A DNA stretch of 64,000 nt from the NCBI RefSeq assembly GCF_018449655.1, contig NZ_JAAVUX010000013.1, positions 62,001 to 126,000 of the forward strand. Reading direction: 5' to 3'. Positions within the stretch are counted from its first letter, which is position 1. Every line of letters starts with the position of its first letter. Shown here in pieces: positions 7,834-16,621 of the stretch. The notes beneath the pieces were generated by a model that saw only the letters and a list, made by a program, of their open reading frames with translations, searched no databases and had not been told where the DNA came from. A program made the position numbers and the translations under genes. The DNA comes from Pseudomonas sp. dw_358 (lineage in GTDB: Bacteria > Pseudomonadota > Gammaproteobacteria > Pseudomonadales > Pseudomonadaceae).

Positions 7834-10649
7834 CAGCAATGACAGCCACCCTGCGGCTGCAGTTTCACAAGGATTTCACCCTGGATGACGCGGTGCCGCT
7901 GGTGCCCTATTTCAAGCAGCTCGGCATCAGCCATCTGTACGCCTCGCCGCTGCTCAAGGCCCGCCCCGGCTCCATGCACGGCTACGACGTGGTCGACCCC
8001 ACCACTATCAACCCGGAACTGGGCGGTGAAACCGCCCTGCGCCGGTTGGTGGCCGCGCTGCGTCAGCACGGCATGGGGCTGATCCTGGACATCGTCTCCA
8101 ACCATATGGCGGTCGGCGGCGCCCATAACCCCTGGTGGCTGGACCTGCTGGAATGGGGCCGGCGCAGCCCGTACGCCGAGTTCTTCGACATCCAGTGGCA
8201 CTCCCCCGATCCATTGCTCGAGGGCCAACTGCTGCTGCCGTTCCTGGGCACCGACTACGGCATCGCCTTGCAGGAAGGCACGCTGCCGCTGCGCTTCGAT
8301 GGCGAGACCGGCGCGTTTTTCGTCGAACATTACGAACACCGATTCCCCCTCTGCCCGCTGGACTACCCGGCGCTGCTGAGCGCGGCCGAGGAGCCTGGGC
8401 TCGAGGCCTTGGCCAAGGCGTTCAGCGAGTTGCGCGACCAGCGCGACGCCTGGGCCCAGGCCAAGCCGTTGCGCGCGGAGCTGGCCAGACAGGTGCTCGA
8501 ACAGGACCTGCAAGCGGCTATCGAACGGATCATCGCCCACTACGACTCATCGACCGAGAGCGGCTTCAATCGCCTGCACAAATTGCTGGAACGTCAGCAC
8601 TACCGCCTGGCCAGCTGGCGCACCGCGGCCGACGACATCAACTGGCGACGCTTCTTCGATGTCAATGAACTGGGCGGCCTGCGGGTCGAACGAGCGGCGG
8701 TATTCGAAGCCACTCACGGCAAGATCTTCCAACTGGTGGCTGAAGGGCTGGTGGACGGCCTGCGCATCGACCACATCGACGGCCTGGCCGACCCACGGGG
8801 CTATTGCCGCAAGCTGCGCCGCCGCGTCAACGCTCTACTGGCCCAGCGGCCAGCGGAGGCGGCGCTGACGCGGCTGCCGATCTACGTCGAAAAGATCCTC
8901 GGCAGCGGCGAGCGCCTGCACCGAGACTGGGGCGTGGATGGCACCACCGGCTACGAGTTCATGAACCAGGTTTCGCTGCTGCAACACGACCCGGCCGGCT
9001 CCGCACCGCTGGGCTTGCTCTGGAGCGAACTGAGCGGACGCACCGCCGACTTTGGCGAGGAGGCCCTGACGGCCCGCCACCTGGTACTCAATGGCTCGCT
9101 GGCCGGCGACTTCGAGTCGGTGGCCCAGGCTTTGCTGCTGGTGGCCCGTGGTGACCTGATGAGCCGCGACCTGACCCTGGGGGCGATTCGCCGGGCGCTG
9201 CAAGCGTTGATCGTCCACTACCCGGTCTACCGCACCTACATTGGCCCATGCGGACGACCGGCCGAGGATGAAGGCTTCTTCCAGCAGGCCATGGAAGGTG
9301 CCCGCGCCACACTTGGCGAAGCGGACTGGCCGGCACTGGATTACCTGCAACGCTGGTTCGGCGATCAGACCTGGCGCCAGACCCCACCGGGTCGCACCCG
9401 CAAGTTGCTGCGCTATGCCTGCGTGCGCTTCCAGCAACTGACCTCGCCATCGGCAGCCAAAGCGGTAGAAGACACCGCGTTCTATCGTTCTGCCGTACTG
9501 CTTTCGCGCAATGACGTAGGTTTTGAAACCGAACGTTTCAGCGGCTCGCCCGAGGCCTTCAACGAGGCCTGCGAAGAGCGCTTGCGCACCTTCCCCGACA
9601 ATTTGCTGGCCACCGCGACCCATGACCACAAACGCGGCGAAGATACCCGCGCACGCCTGGCGGTGCTGAGTGAACGCGGTGCGTGGTATGCCGACCAGGT
9701 GCGCCATTGGCACAACCTCGCGCAACCGTTGCAGCAGCCTTTCGGTGACGGTATCGCGCCCTCCGGCGGTGACGAACTGATGCTCTACCAGACGCTGCTG
9801 GGCAGTTGGCCGCTGGGGCTGGCCGCCGATGACCGCAGTGGTCTTGAGGCATACGCCGAGCGGCTCTACCAATGGCAGCAGAAGGCCCTGCGCGAGGCCA
9901 AGCTGGTCAGCAGCTGGAGCGCGCCCAACGAAGGCTATGAGGCGATCTGCAAAGGCTTTCTGGAGCAACTGCTGCTACAGGACAGCGGGCTGCCATTGCG
10001 CCAATCCATCGCCCAGGCCGTGGCCGCCATTGCCCCGGCCGGCGCCCTCAACAGCCTGGTCCAGACGCTGTTGCGCATGACCGTTCCGGGCATTCCAGAC
10101 CTGTATCAGGGCGATGAGTTCTGGGACTTCAGCCTGGTCGACCCGGACAACCGCCGTCCCGTCGATTACCCCGCTCGGGCCCAGGCCCTTCAGGCTGACC
10201 TGTCGTGCGAACAACTACTGATCGACTGGCAGGCCGGTGCAATCAAGCAGGCACTGGTGACACGTGTTCTACACTGTCGCGAGCAGCATGCGCAGTTGTT
10301 TGCCAGGGGCAGCTATTTACCGCTGACGGTGTCCGGAGCACAGGCCGACAAGGTATTGGCTTTTGCCAGAAGGTGGGAGGACCAACTGGCGATCGTCATC
10401 GTGCCGCGCTTGGCCAGCAGTCTGTTGGCCGACGGCCACACGCCGCTGATAGTGGCGCAACAGTGGGGGGACACCCACGTCCAGTTGCCAGAGGGCGTCA
10501 CGCCGGAGAAGAGAAGGCCTGCCAGTGGACAGCTGTACAACTTGAAGGGACTTTTTTCGCAATGTGCAGTCACACCAGAGAGAACATTGCGACTGGACAG
10601 TGCGTTGAGGGAGTTTCCTGTCAATCTTTTTGTCATTAGTGAGCTGTGA
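7830..10649 (+). CDS. treY: malto-oligosyltrehalose synthase (GH13)
   Basis: TreY isomerises the reducing-end glucose of an alpha-1,4-glucan into an alpha,alpha-1,1 linkage, the substrate of TreZ. The protein opens with TLRLQFHKDFTLDDAVPLVPY and SHLYASPLLKARPGSMHGYD, typical of TreY. The catalytic regions are GLRIDHIDGLADP (nucleophile Asp), YVEKILGSGE (acid Glu) and ATATHDHKRGEDTRARL. The size, 939 residues, is somewhat longer than many homologs and within the Pseudomonas range as I know it. It starts inside the malQ stop (ATGA). A small DUF2934 gene follows after 14 bases. Confidence 0.95.
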   Translation: MTAMTATLRLQFHKDFTLDDAVPLVPYFKQLGISHLYASPLLKARPGSMHGYDVVDPTTINPELGGETALRRLVAALRQHGMGLILDIVSNHMAVGGAHNPWWLDLLEWGRRSPYAEFFDIQWHSPDPLLEGQLLLPFLGTDYGIALQEGTLPLRFDGETGAFFVEHYEHRFPLCPLDYPALLSAAEEPGLEALAKAFSELRDQRDAWAQAKPLRAELARQVLEQDLQAAIERIIAHYDSSTESGFNRLHKLLERQHYRLASWRTAADDINWRRFFDVNELGGLRVERAAVFEATHGKIFQLVAEGLVDGLRIDHIDGLADPRGYCRKLRRRVNALLAQRPAEAALTRLPIYVEKILGSGERLHRDWGVDGTTGYEFMNQVSLLQHDPAGSAPLGLLWSELSGRTADFGEEALTARHLVLNGSLAGDFESVAQALLLVARGDLMSRDLTLGAIRRALQALIVHYPVYRTYIGPCGRPAEDEGFFQQAMEGARATLGEADWPALDYLQRWFGDQTWRQTPPGRTRKLLRYACVRFQQLTSPSAAKAVEDTAFYRSAVLLSRNDVGFETERFSGSPEAFNEACEERLRTFPDNLLATATHDHKRGEDTRARLAVLSERGAWYADQVRHWHNLAQPLQQPFGDGIAPSGGDELMLYQTLLGSWPLGLAADDRSGLEAYAERLYQWQQKALREAKLVSSWSAPNEGYEAICKGFLEQLLLQDSGLPLRQSIAQAVAAIAPAGALNSLVQTLLRMTVPGIPDLYQGDEFWDFSLVDPDNRRPVDYPARAQALQADLSCEQLLIDWQAGAIKQALVTRVLHCREQHAQLFARGSYLPLTVSGAQADKVLAFARRWEDQLAIVIVPRLASSLLADGHTPLIVAQQWGDTHVQLPEGVTPEKRRPASGQLYNLKGLFSQCAVTPERTLRLDSALREFPVNLFVISEL

Positions 10650-10663
10650 TCAGGAGCGTGGAA

Positions 10664-11071
10664 ATGAGTACCGAAGACAAACGTATTCGCGAATTCGCCT
10701 ATCAGATCTGGGAGTCCGAAGGGCAGCCCGAAGGTCAGGGCGATCGCCATTGGGAGATGGCCCGCAAACTGGCCGAGGCCGAGGCGCTGGCACCGACCAA
10801 ACCGAGCAAGGCCAAGGCGCCGGCTAAAGCCATAGCCAAGCCCGCCGCCGAAGCCAAGCCGGCGGCGCCCAAAGCGCCAGCCAAGGCCAAGCCTGCCGCT
10901 GCAGCCAGTGCGGCCAAGCCGGCGCCGGCCAAAGCCAAGCCTGTGGCCAAATCGACCGCTGTAAAAGCTGACAGCACACCTGCCGCCACAGCACCTGCCG
11001 CTCCAACGGCGGCGAAGAAACCGACCGCAGCGAAAAAGCCCGCCGCCGCGAAAAAGCCGCCAGCGAGCTGA
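10664..11071 (+). CDS. DUF2934 protein with Lys/Ala/Pro-rich tail
   Basis: A 135-residue protein in two parts. Residues 1-35 form the short DUF2934 module (RIREFAYQIWESEGQPEGQG, then DRHWEMA). The rest is a low-complexity basic tail built of repeated AKAKPA, KAPAKA and AAKKP units, resembling bacterial histone H1-like or AlgP-type tails. The start ATG at 10664 has a GGAGCG-like site; the frame is open slightly further upstream. DUF2934 has no established function. The gene is probably co-transcribed with treY, 14 bases upstream. The tail suggests binding to a polyanion such as nucleic acid, but that is inference. Confidence 0.8.
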   Translation: MSTEDKRIREFAYQIWESEGQPEGQGDRHWEMARKLAEAEALAPTKPSKAKAPAKAIAKPAAEAKPAAPKAPAKAKPAAAASAAKPAPAKAKPVAKSTAVKADSTPAATAPAAPTAAKKPTAAKKPAAAKKPPAS

Positions 11072-11082
11072 GGCACATTTTC

Positions 11083-11107
11083 ACCGCGGCTGGCAGTCAG
11101 CCGCGGT
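11083..11107 (+). terminator. GC-rich hairpin after the DUF2934 gene
   Basis: accgcggctg (11083-11092), loop gcagt, and cagccgcggt (11098-11107) form a perfect 10-bp stem. It lies 12 bases after the stop. No T-run follows, so it may be an attenuator or a factor-dependent terminator between treY and glgX. The following 147 bases before glgX show no other clear feature. Confidence 0.45.
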
Positions 11108-11254
11108 TGCCTCCTGCCACCTCCCTCAACGAGGCCCGCTCTGATCGATCCTCTGTCCCCAGGCCAGCAAGCTCTGCGTGCGCGCGATTCACAGCCAGGT
11201 TTTTCGCGGCCTGGGTCCCACGCTCAAGCCGAGCATCCTCGAAAAGGACTGATA

Positions 11255-13414
11255 ATGAGTCGACCAAAGAAACCCGTGCAACGTCCTGCCAGCGAGCCGT
11301 CGCGTATCCGTGAGGGGCTGCCCTTTCCGCTCGGCGCCAGCTGGGACGGCCTGGGGGTCAACTTCGCCTTGTTTTCGGCCAACGCCACCAAAGTCGAGTT
11401 GTGCATCTTCGACGCCGCCGGTGAAACCGAACTCGAGCGCATCGAACTGCCCGAATACACCGACGAGATCTATCACGGCTACTTGCCCGACGCCCACCCC
11501 GGGCTGATCTACGGCTACCGTGTGTATGGCCCTTACGACCCGGAAAACGGCCATCGTTTCAACCACCACAAGTTGCTGATCGACCCCTACGCCAAACAGT
11601 TGGTGGGCGGCTTGAAATGGTCGGAGTCATTGTTCGGCTACACCATCGGTCACCCCGACGGCGACCTTAGTTTCGATGAGCGCGACAGCGCCCCCTATGT
11701 CCCCAAATGCAAGGTGATCGACCCCGCCTACACCTGGGGCCGGGACGAGCGCGTCAATGTGCCGTGGGACAAGACCATTCTCTACGAGACCCACGTACGT
11801 GGTTTCACCATGCGCCACCCGGCCGTGCCCGAGGCCGTACGCGGGACCTTCGCCGGGCTGGCCGTGCCGGAGGTGCTTGACCACATCAAGCGCCTGGGGG
11901 TGACCTCGGTCGAGTTGCTGCCCATCCACGGTTTCGTCAACGATCAGCACTTGCTGCAAAAAGGCCTGAACAATTACTGGGGCTACAACAGCATCGCCTT
12001 CTTCGCACCGCACGCCCGCTACCTGGCCAGCGGCAAGGTCGCCGAATTCAAGGAAATGGTCGCGCACCTGCATGACGCGGGTCTTGAGGTGATTCTCGAC
12101 GTGGTCTACAACCACACTGCCGAGGGCAACGAGCAGGGCCCGACCCTGTCCATGCGCGGCATCGACAACGCCTCCTACTACCGCCTGATGCCCGAGAACA
12201 AGCGCTTTTACATCAACGACTCGGGCACCGGCAACACCCTGGACCTGAGCCACCCCTGCGTCCTGCAAATGGTCACCGACTCACTGCGCTATTGGGCCAC
12301 CGAGATGCACGTGGACGGCTTTCGCTTCGACCTGGCGACCATCTTGGGGCGTTATCACGATGGCTTCTCGGAGCGGCACAGCTTCCTCGTGGCGTGCCGC
12401 CAAGACCCGGTGCTGCGCTCGGTGAAACTCATCGCCGAGCCCTGGGACTGCGGCCCCGGCGGGTATCAGGTGGGCCGCTTCGCGCCGGGCTGGGCGGAAT
12501 GGAACGACCGCTTTCGCGACACCGTCCGGGCGTTCTGGAAAGGCGACGACGGGCAGCTGGCGGATTTTGCCGGGCGCATGACCGGCTCCGGGGAAATGTT
12601 CGACCAGCGCGGACGGCGGCCCTATTCATCAGTCAACTTCGTCACCGCCCATGACGGATTCACCTTGCGCGACCTGGTGTCCTACAACCACAAGCACAAC
12701 GAAGAAAACGACGAGAATAATCAGGACGGCACCAACAACAATGTGTCGTGGAACCATGGCGTGGAAGGCCCCACTGGCGATCCGCAGATCAACGCTCTGC
12801 GCTTGCGTCAGATGCGCAATTTCTTCGCCACCCTGCTGTTCTCCCAGGGCACGCCCATGATGGTGGCCGGCGATGAGTTCGCCCGCACCCAGAACGGCAA
12901 CAACAACGCTTATTGTCAGGACAGCGAGATCGGCTGGGTCAACTGGGCGCTGGATGCCGAAGGTGAAAGCCTGCTCAAGTTCGTCCAGCGCCTGGTCAAA
13001 CTGCGCATGGCCTACCCGATCTTGCGGCGCAACCGCTTTCTGGTGGGCGAGTACAACGAGGCCATCGGTGTCAAGGACGTGACCTGGCTGGCGCCGGACG
13101 CCAACGAGATGACCACCGAGCAGTGGGAGGAAAGCCATGGCCGCTGCCTGGGCATGTTGCTGGACGGCCGCGCGCAGCCCAGCGGGATCCTGCGCCCGGG
13201 AGCCGACGCCACCCTGCTGCTGATCGTCAACGCCCACCATGACGTGGTCAACTTCACCTTGCCGGAGGTCCCCGAGGGCCAATACTGGAATTGCCTGGTA
13301 GACACCAATCGGCCGGGCTTCAAGGGCAACGAGCATCTGGCCTTCGGCAGCCACTTCATGGTCACCGGGCGTTCCCTGCTGTTGATGGAGCTGATCAGGG
13401 ACGAAGACTCATGA
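11255..13414 (+). CDS. glgX: glycogen debranching enzyme (GH13_11, isoamylase type)
   Basis: GlgX cleaves alpha-1,6 branches of glycogen-like glucan and frees linear chains for MalQ and TreY. The protein starts with a CBM48 domain (GVNFALFSANATKVELCIFD). The barrel follows with DVVYNHTAEGNEQGP, the nucleophile region GFRFDLATILGR, LIAEPWDCGPGGYQ (acid Glu) and VTAHDGFTLRDLVSYNHKHN. The length of 719 residues is normal. An AAAAGGA site precedes the ATG. Its stop overlaps the next gene by ATGA, which couples a non-glucan module to it. Confidence 0.95.
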   Translation: MSRPKKPVQRPASEPSRIREGLPFPLGASWDGLGVNFALFSANATKVELCIFDAAGETELERIELPEYTDEIYHGYLPDAHPGLIYGYRVYGPYDPENGHRFNHHKLLIDPYAKQLVGGLKWSESLFGYTIGHPDGDLSFDERDSAPYVPKCKVIDPAYTWGRDERVNVPWDKTILYETHVRGFTMRHPAVPEAVRGTFAGLAVPEVLDHIKRLGVTSVELLPIHGFVNDQHLLQKGLNNYWGYNSIAFFAPHARYLASGKVAEFKEMVAHLHDAGLEVILDVVYNHTAEGNEQGPTLSMRGIDNASYYRLMPENKRFYINDSGTGNTLDLSHPCVLQMVTDSLRYWATEMHVDGFRFDLATILGRYHDGFSERHSFLVACRQDPVLRSVKLIAEPWDCGPGGYQVGRFAPGWAEWNDRFRDTVRAFWKGDDGQLADFAGRMTGSGEMFDQRGRRPYSSVNFVTAHDGFTLRDLVSYNHKHNEENDENNQDGTNNNVSWNHGVEGPTGDPQINALRLRQMRNFFATLLFSQGTPMMVAGDEFARTQNGNNNAYCQDSEIGWVNWALDAEGESLLKFVQRLVKLRMAYPILRRNRFLVGEYNEAIGVKDVTWLAPDANEMTTEQWEESHGRCLGMLLDGRAQPSGILRPGADATLLLIVNAHHDVVNFTLPEVPEGQYWNCLVDTNRPGFKGNEHLAFGSHFMVTGRSLLLMELIRDEDS

Positions 13415-14412
13415 TCGACCGGCTGGCTCCTTGGCTGCGGGCCTCGACCGGCGACTATGGCGATGTCGTGGCGCTGGGCGAATGCCTGAGCGACCTGCGC
13501 CGCGACGGCCTCGACCAACTGCCCCTGCCGGGTGGCGGCCAGACCCTGGCGCGGTTTCGCGCACTGGCCGAGGTCGGCGGGCATGATCTGGCCCTGTGCA
13601 AATTGTATGAGGGCCACACCGATGCCTTGGCCATCCTGGCCGAACTTGAGCACGCGCCAGTTGCAGTGGATGCCACGTGGGGCACCTGGTGCGCGGGCGG
13701 TCCGCGGCTGGAAGCCCGGCAGGTGAACGGCGGCCTGCAACTGCATGGCCGCAAGGCCTGGTGCTCCGGCGCCGCCGTACTCTCCCATGCGCTGCTGACA
13801 GCCACCGATGTCGAGGGTCGGCAACAATTGGTGGCGGTGGCTTTGCGCCAGCCGGGCGTCGAGGTGACGGATCAAGGCTGGCAGGCCGTGGGCATGGCCC
13901 GCACCCGCAGCGTCGAGGTGGTCTTCGACGGTGCACACGCCCAAGCCGTCGGCGGGCCCGAACAATACCTCACGCGGCCGGGGTTCTGGCAGGGCGGCGT
14001 GGGCATAGCCGCCTGCTGGTTCGGCGCCGCTCGCCGTCTGGGGCAGGTCTTGCAGGAGCACTGCCAGCAACGCGAAGAACCCCACGCCCTCGCCCATCTG
14101 GGCGCTGTCGACACGGCGCTGTATGGCGCCGGCTGCGTGTTGCGCGAGGCGGCCGAGCAGATCGACCTTGAGCCTGGCGCCGACTGCCAACTGCTCGCCC
14201 GTCGGGTGCGGGCCGTGGTCGAACACGCCGTGGAACAGGTGATTCACCACACCGGCCGCGCCTTGGGCGCCGGCCCCTACTGTCAAAACCTTCCCTTTGC
14301 TCGGTTGATCGCTGACCTGCCGGTGTTCGTCCGGCAGAGCCACGCCGAGCGTGACCTGGCCGCGCTCGGGCAACTGCTGCGCGTGTCCCCGACAAGGACG
14401 TGGTCCCTATGA
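13411..14412 (+). CDS. acyl-CoA dehydrogenase-like flavoprotein
   Basis: A 333-residue protein with the middle beta-domain and helical C-terminal part of the acyl-CoA dehydrogenase family. WGTWCAGGPRLEARQVNGGL, then LHGRKAWCSGA and RTRSVEVVFDGAHA resemble the FAD-binding middle domain. The C-terminal helices include ACWFGAARRLGQVLQEH. It is shorter than typical enzymes (about 380 residues), mostly through a reduced N-terminal domain. I cannot identify the catalytic Glu with confidence. The start overlaps the glgX stop, and its stop overlaps the PIG-L gene (both ATGA). Family members oxidise acyl-CoA or other carbonyl substrates; the substrate here is unknown. The coupling suggests a role in a dedicated biosynthetic module with the next two genes. 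Confidence 0.8.
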   Translation: MIDRLAPWLRASTGDYGDVVALGECLSDLRRDGLDQLPLPGGGQTLARFRALAEVGGHDLALCKLYEGHTDALAILAELEHAPVAVDATWGTWCAGGPRLEARQVNGGLQLHGRKAWCSGAAVLSHALLTATDVEGRQQLVAVALRQPGVEVTDQGWQAVGMARTRSVEVVFDGAHAQAVGGPEQYLTRPGFWQGGVGIAACWFGAARRLGQVLQEHCQQREEPHALAHLGAVDTALYGAGCVLREAAEQIDLEPGADCQLLARRVRAVVEHAVEQVIHHTGRALGAGPYCQNLPFARLIADLPVFVRQSHAERDLAALGQLLRVSPTRTWSL

Positions 14413-15167
14413 GATCCAATCCGATCGTTGGCAGCGGCACTTCGCTGCAAGCCTGGAATACCTCGGTGCATCTGGCCGACCTGCGCGACATCGACGCCGC
14501 CGAGCTGGTCGCCGACGACCAGCGCGCTGTGATCATTGCCCCGCATCCGGATGACGAAGTGCTGGGCTGCGGCGGCCTGCTGCAGCAATTGGCCGAACTG
14601 GGCCGGCCGATCCTGATCATCTCGGTGACTGACGGCAGCGCCAGCCACCCGGGCTCTCAGCGCTGGTCGGCGCAGCGCCTGAGCGCGGTGCGTCCTCAAG
14701 AAAGTGCCCAGGCCCTGCATCGTCTGGGCCTGCCGCTGCACAGCCTGCAATGGCTGAGGGGCGGTTTTTCCGACAGTGGCGTAGCCAGGGAAGAACCCAG
14801 GCTGCTGGCGTTTCTCAAGCGTTATCTGCGACCGAACGATGTGGTGTTCAGCACATGGCGCGAAGACGGTCACAGCGATCATGAGGCTGTCGGCCGTGCC
14901 AGCCATCAGGCCGCAGAGGCCTGCGGCTGCCAGTTCCACGAGCTGCCGATCTGGACTTGGCACTGGGCCAGCCCCGAGGACAGCCTGATCCCTTGGCATC
15001 GTGCGCGCCGGCTGGTGCTCGGCGCTGCGCAAATCGCGCGCAAGCGCCATGCTGCCCATGCCTTTGCCAGCCAGCTACAGGGCGACCCCGACATCGGCCT
15101 GGCGCCGGTATTGGCGCCCTATGTGCTTGACCGGCTGCTGCGGCCTTTCGAGGTGGTGTTCCTGTGA
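14409..15167 (+). CDS. PIG-L (LmbE-like) deacetylase
   Basis: A 252-residue zinc-dependent N-deacetylase of the PIG-L/LmbE family, which typically removes the acetyl group from N-acetylglucosaminyl conjugates. The metal-binding AIIAPHPDDEVLGCGG motif lies at about residue 40. A later metal and catalytic region is FSTWREDGHSDHEAVGRAS. No signal peptide is present, so a cytoplasmic substrate is expected. The start overlaps the previous stop by ATGA, and its stop overlaps a GTG start (GTGA). The neighbouring NodS-like methyltransferase suggests the freed amine is then methylated, as in Nod-factor synthesis; that link is inference. Confidence 0.88.
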   Translation: MRSNPIVGSGTSLQAWNTSVHLADLRDIDAAELVADDQRAVIIAPHPDDEVLGCGGLLQQLAELGRPILIISVTDGSASHPGSQRWSAQRLSAVRPQESAQALHRLGLPLHSLQWLRGGFSDSGVAREEPRLLAFLKRYLRPNDVVFSTWREDGHSDHEAVGRASHQAAEACGCQFHELPIWTWHWASPEDSLIPWHRARRLVLGAAQIARKRHAAHAFASQLQGDPDIGLAPVLAPYVLDRLLRPFEVVFL

Positions 15168-15763
15168 GTGTCGAAGACAGTTATTTCGAAGCGCTGTACC
15201 AGCTCAGCGACGACCCCTGGGCCATGCGCGAGCGCTGGTACGAACAGCGCAAGCGGGCCCTGCTGCTGGCCTGCCTGCCGCGCCGACGCTACCGCTCGGT
15301 GTTCGAACCCGGTTGTGCCACCGGTGAAACCAGCGCCGCCCTGGCCGAGCGTTGCGACGCCTTGCTGTGTAGCGACACAGCGGCCCCTGCCGTGGCGCTC
15401 AGTCGCCAGCGCCTGCATGGCCTGGCCCATGTCCAGGTGATTCAGAGCCGCCAGCCCGAGCAGTGGCCCGAAGGAACCTTCGACCTGATCGTGCTCAATG
15501 AAATCGGCTACTACCTCGACAGTGAAGCCTTGGACCGTGTGACGGTGCTGGCCCTTCAATCCTTGAGCGAAGAGGGACAACTGCTGGCCTGCCATTGGCG
15601 CCAGCCGATCACCGGCTGCGAATTCACCGGCGATCAGATTCACGGCCGTTTGCAGGCGCGTATGGGATTGACCGAGCTGCTGAATCATCAAGAGGCCGAT
15701 TTCGTGATGACCCTGTGGAGCCGCGATCCGCGCTCGGTGGCCGCTCACGAAGGCCTGTCATGA
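15164..15763 (+). CDS. NodS-like SAM-dependent methyltransferase
   Basis: A 199-residue class I methyltransferase. The SAM-binding region is SVFEPGCATGETSAALAERC, followed by LCSDTAAPAVALSRQRL (acidic loop) and FDLIVLNEIGYYLDSEAL. The DDPW segment near the N terminus and the overall layout resemble NodS, which N-methylates the de-N-acetylated glucosamine of Nod factors. The gene begins with GTG inside the PIG-L stop. Family resemblance is visible; the N-methylation of an amino sugar is inferred from its pairing with a deacetylase. Confidence 0.85.
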   Translation: MSVEDSYFEALYQLSDDPWAMRERWYEQRKRALLLACLPRRRYRSVFEPGCATGETSAALAERCDALLCSDTAAPAVALSRQRLHGLAHVQVIQSRQPEQWPEGTFDLIVLNEIGYYLDSEALDRVTVLALQSLSEEGQLLACHWRQPITGCEFTGDQIHGRLQARMGLTELLNHQEADFVMTLWSRDPRSVAAHEGLS

Positions 15764-15795
15764 CGAACTCCTGCGACTGGGGCCAGTCGGAATAG
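15760..15795 (+). other. 11-codon ORF coupled to the methyltransferase stop; possible scar of a lost gene
   Basis: ATG at 15760 overlaps the methyltransferase stop in the same ATGA arrangement used by the three preceding genes, but the frame closes after 11 codons (MTNSCDWGQSE). This looks like either a chance start or the remnant of a deleted further cistron of the module. There is no homology evidence. Confidence 0.3.
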
Positions 15796-15823
15796 ACAAG
15801 GACCTGGATCAAAGAGCGCCGCC

Positions 15824-16612
15824 GTGAACCCTGACATCAAGCTCGACAGCCTGCCCCTCCACGCCCCGCCTGTGCATTGCCTGCGCGTGCTGACCGTGAA
15901 CACCCACAAGGGTTTCACCACCTTCAACCGGCGTTTCATCCTGCCCGAGCTGCGCGAGGCGGTGCGCAGCACCTCGGCCGACCTGGTGTTTTTGCAGGAA
16001 GTGCTGGGCGGTCACGAGGGTCATGCTTCGCGCTTCAGCAACTGGCCGCAGATGTCCCAGTACGAGTTTCTTGCCGACACCATGTGGAGCGATTTCGCCT
16101 ATGGGCGCAACGCGGTCTACCCCGACGGTCATCACGGCAACGCGCTGCTGTCCAAATACCCGATCCTGCGCTACCGCAACCTCGACGTGTCGATCACCGG
16201 ACCAGAACGACGAGGCTTGCTGCATTGCGTTCTGCAGGTGCCGGGGCACCATGAGGTGCATGCGATCTGCGTGCACTTGTCGCTGCTGGAAAACCACCGT
16301 CAGCAGCAGCTGGTGCTCCTGCGTCAGTTACTGGATTCATTGCCGGCGGATGAGCCGGTGATCATTGCCGGGGATTTCAACGATTGGAAACTGCAGGGCA
16401 ATGCCACCCTCGGACGAAGCACTGATCTGCATGAAGCCTTCGAGCGCCACCATGGCAAACTGGCCAAGACCTATCCGGCGAAGTTTCCGTTATTGAGGCT
16501 GGATCGAATCTACCTGCGCAACGCCACCAGTCATGAGCCGCGCATTCTGGGGAACAAGCCGTGGACCCACCTCTCGGACCACCTGCCGCTGGCGGTCGAG
16601 GTGCACTTGTAG
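15824..16612 (+). CDS. endonuclease/exonuclease/phosphatase family protein (YbhP-like)
   Basis: A 262-residue protein of the EEP superfamily (DNase I / phosphodiesterase fold). Motifs are LTVNTHKGF at the N terminus, ADLVFLQEVLGG with the metal-binding Glu, VHLSLLENHRQQQ, IIAGDFNDW and the C-terminal LSDHLPLAVEVHL with the catalytic His-Asp pair. There is no signal peptide. It begins with GTG; only weak ribosome-site bases precede it. In other proteobacteria such proteins (YbhP) sit beside the cardiolipin synthase ClsB, and P. aeruginosa has one beside its glgB operon. No ClsB-type gene is present here. A phospholipid or nucleic acid substrate remains undetermined. Confidence 0.85.
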   Translation: MNPDIKLDSLPLHAPPVHCLRVLTVNTHKGFTTFNRRFILPELREAVRSTSADLVFLQEVLGGHEGHASRFSNWPQMSQYEFLADTMWSDFAYGRNAVYPDGHHGNALLSKYPILRYRNLDVSITGPERRGLLHCVLQVPGHHEVHAICVHLSLLENHRQQQLVLLRQLLDSLPADEPVIIAGDFNDWKLQGNATLGRSTDLHEAFERHHGKLAKTYPAKFPLLRLDRIYLRNATSHEPRILGNKPWTHLSDHLPLAVEVHL

Positions 16613-16621
16613 GGAAAACCA

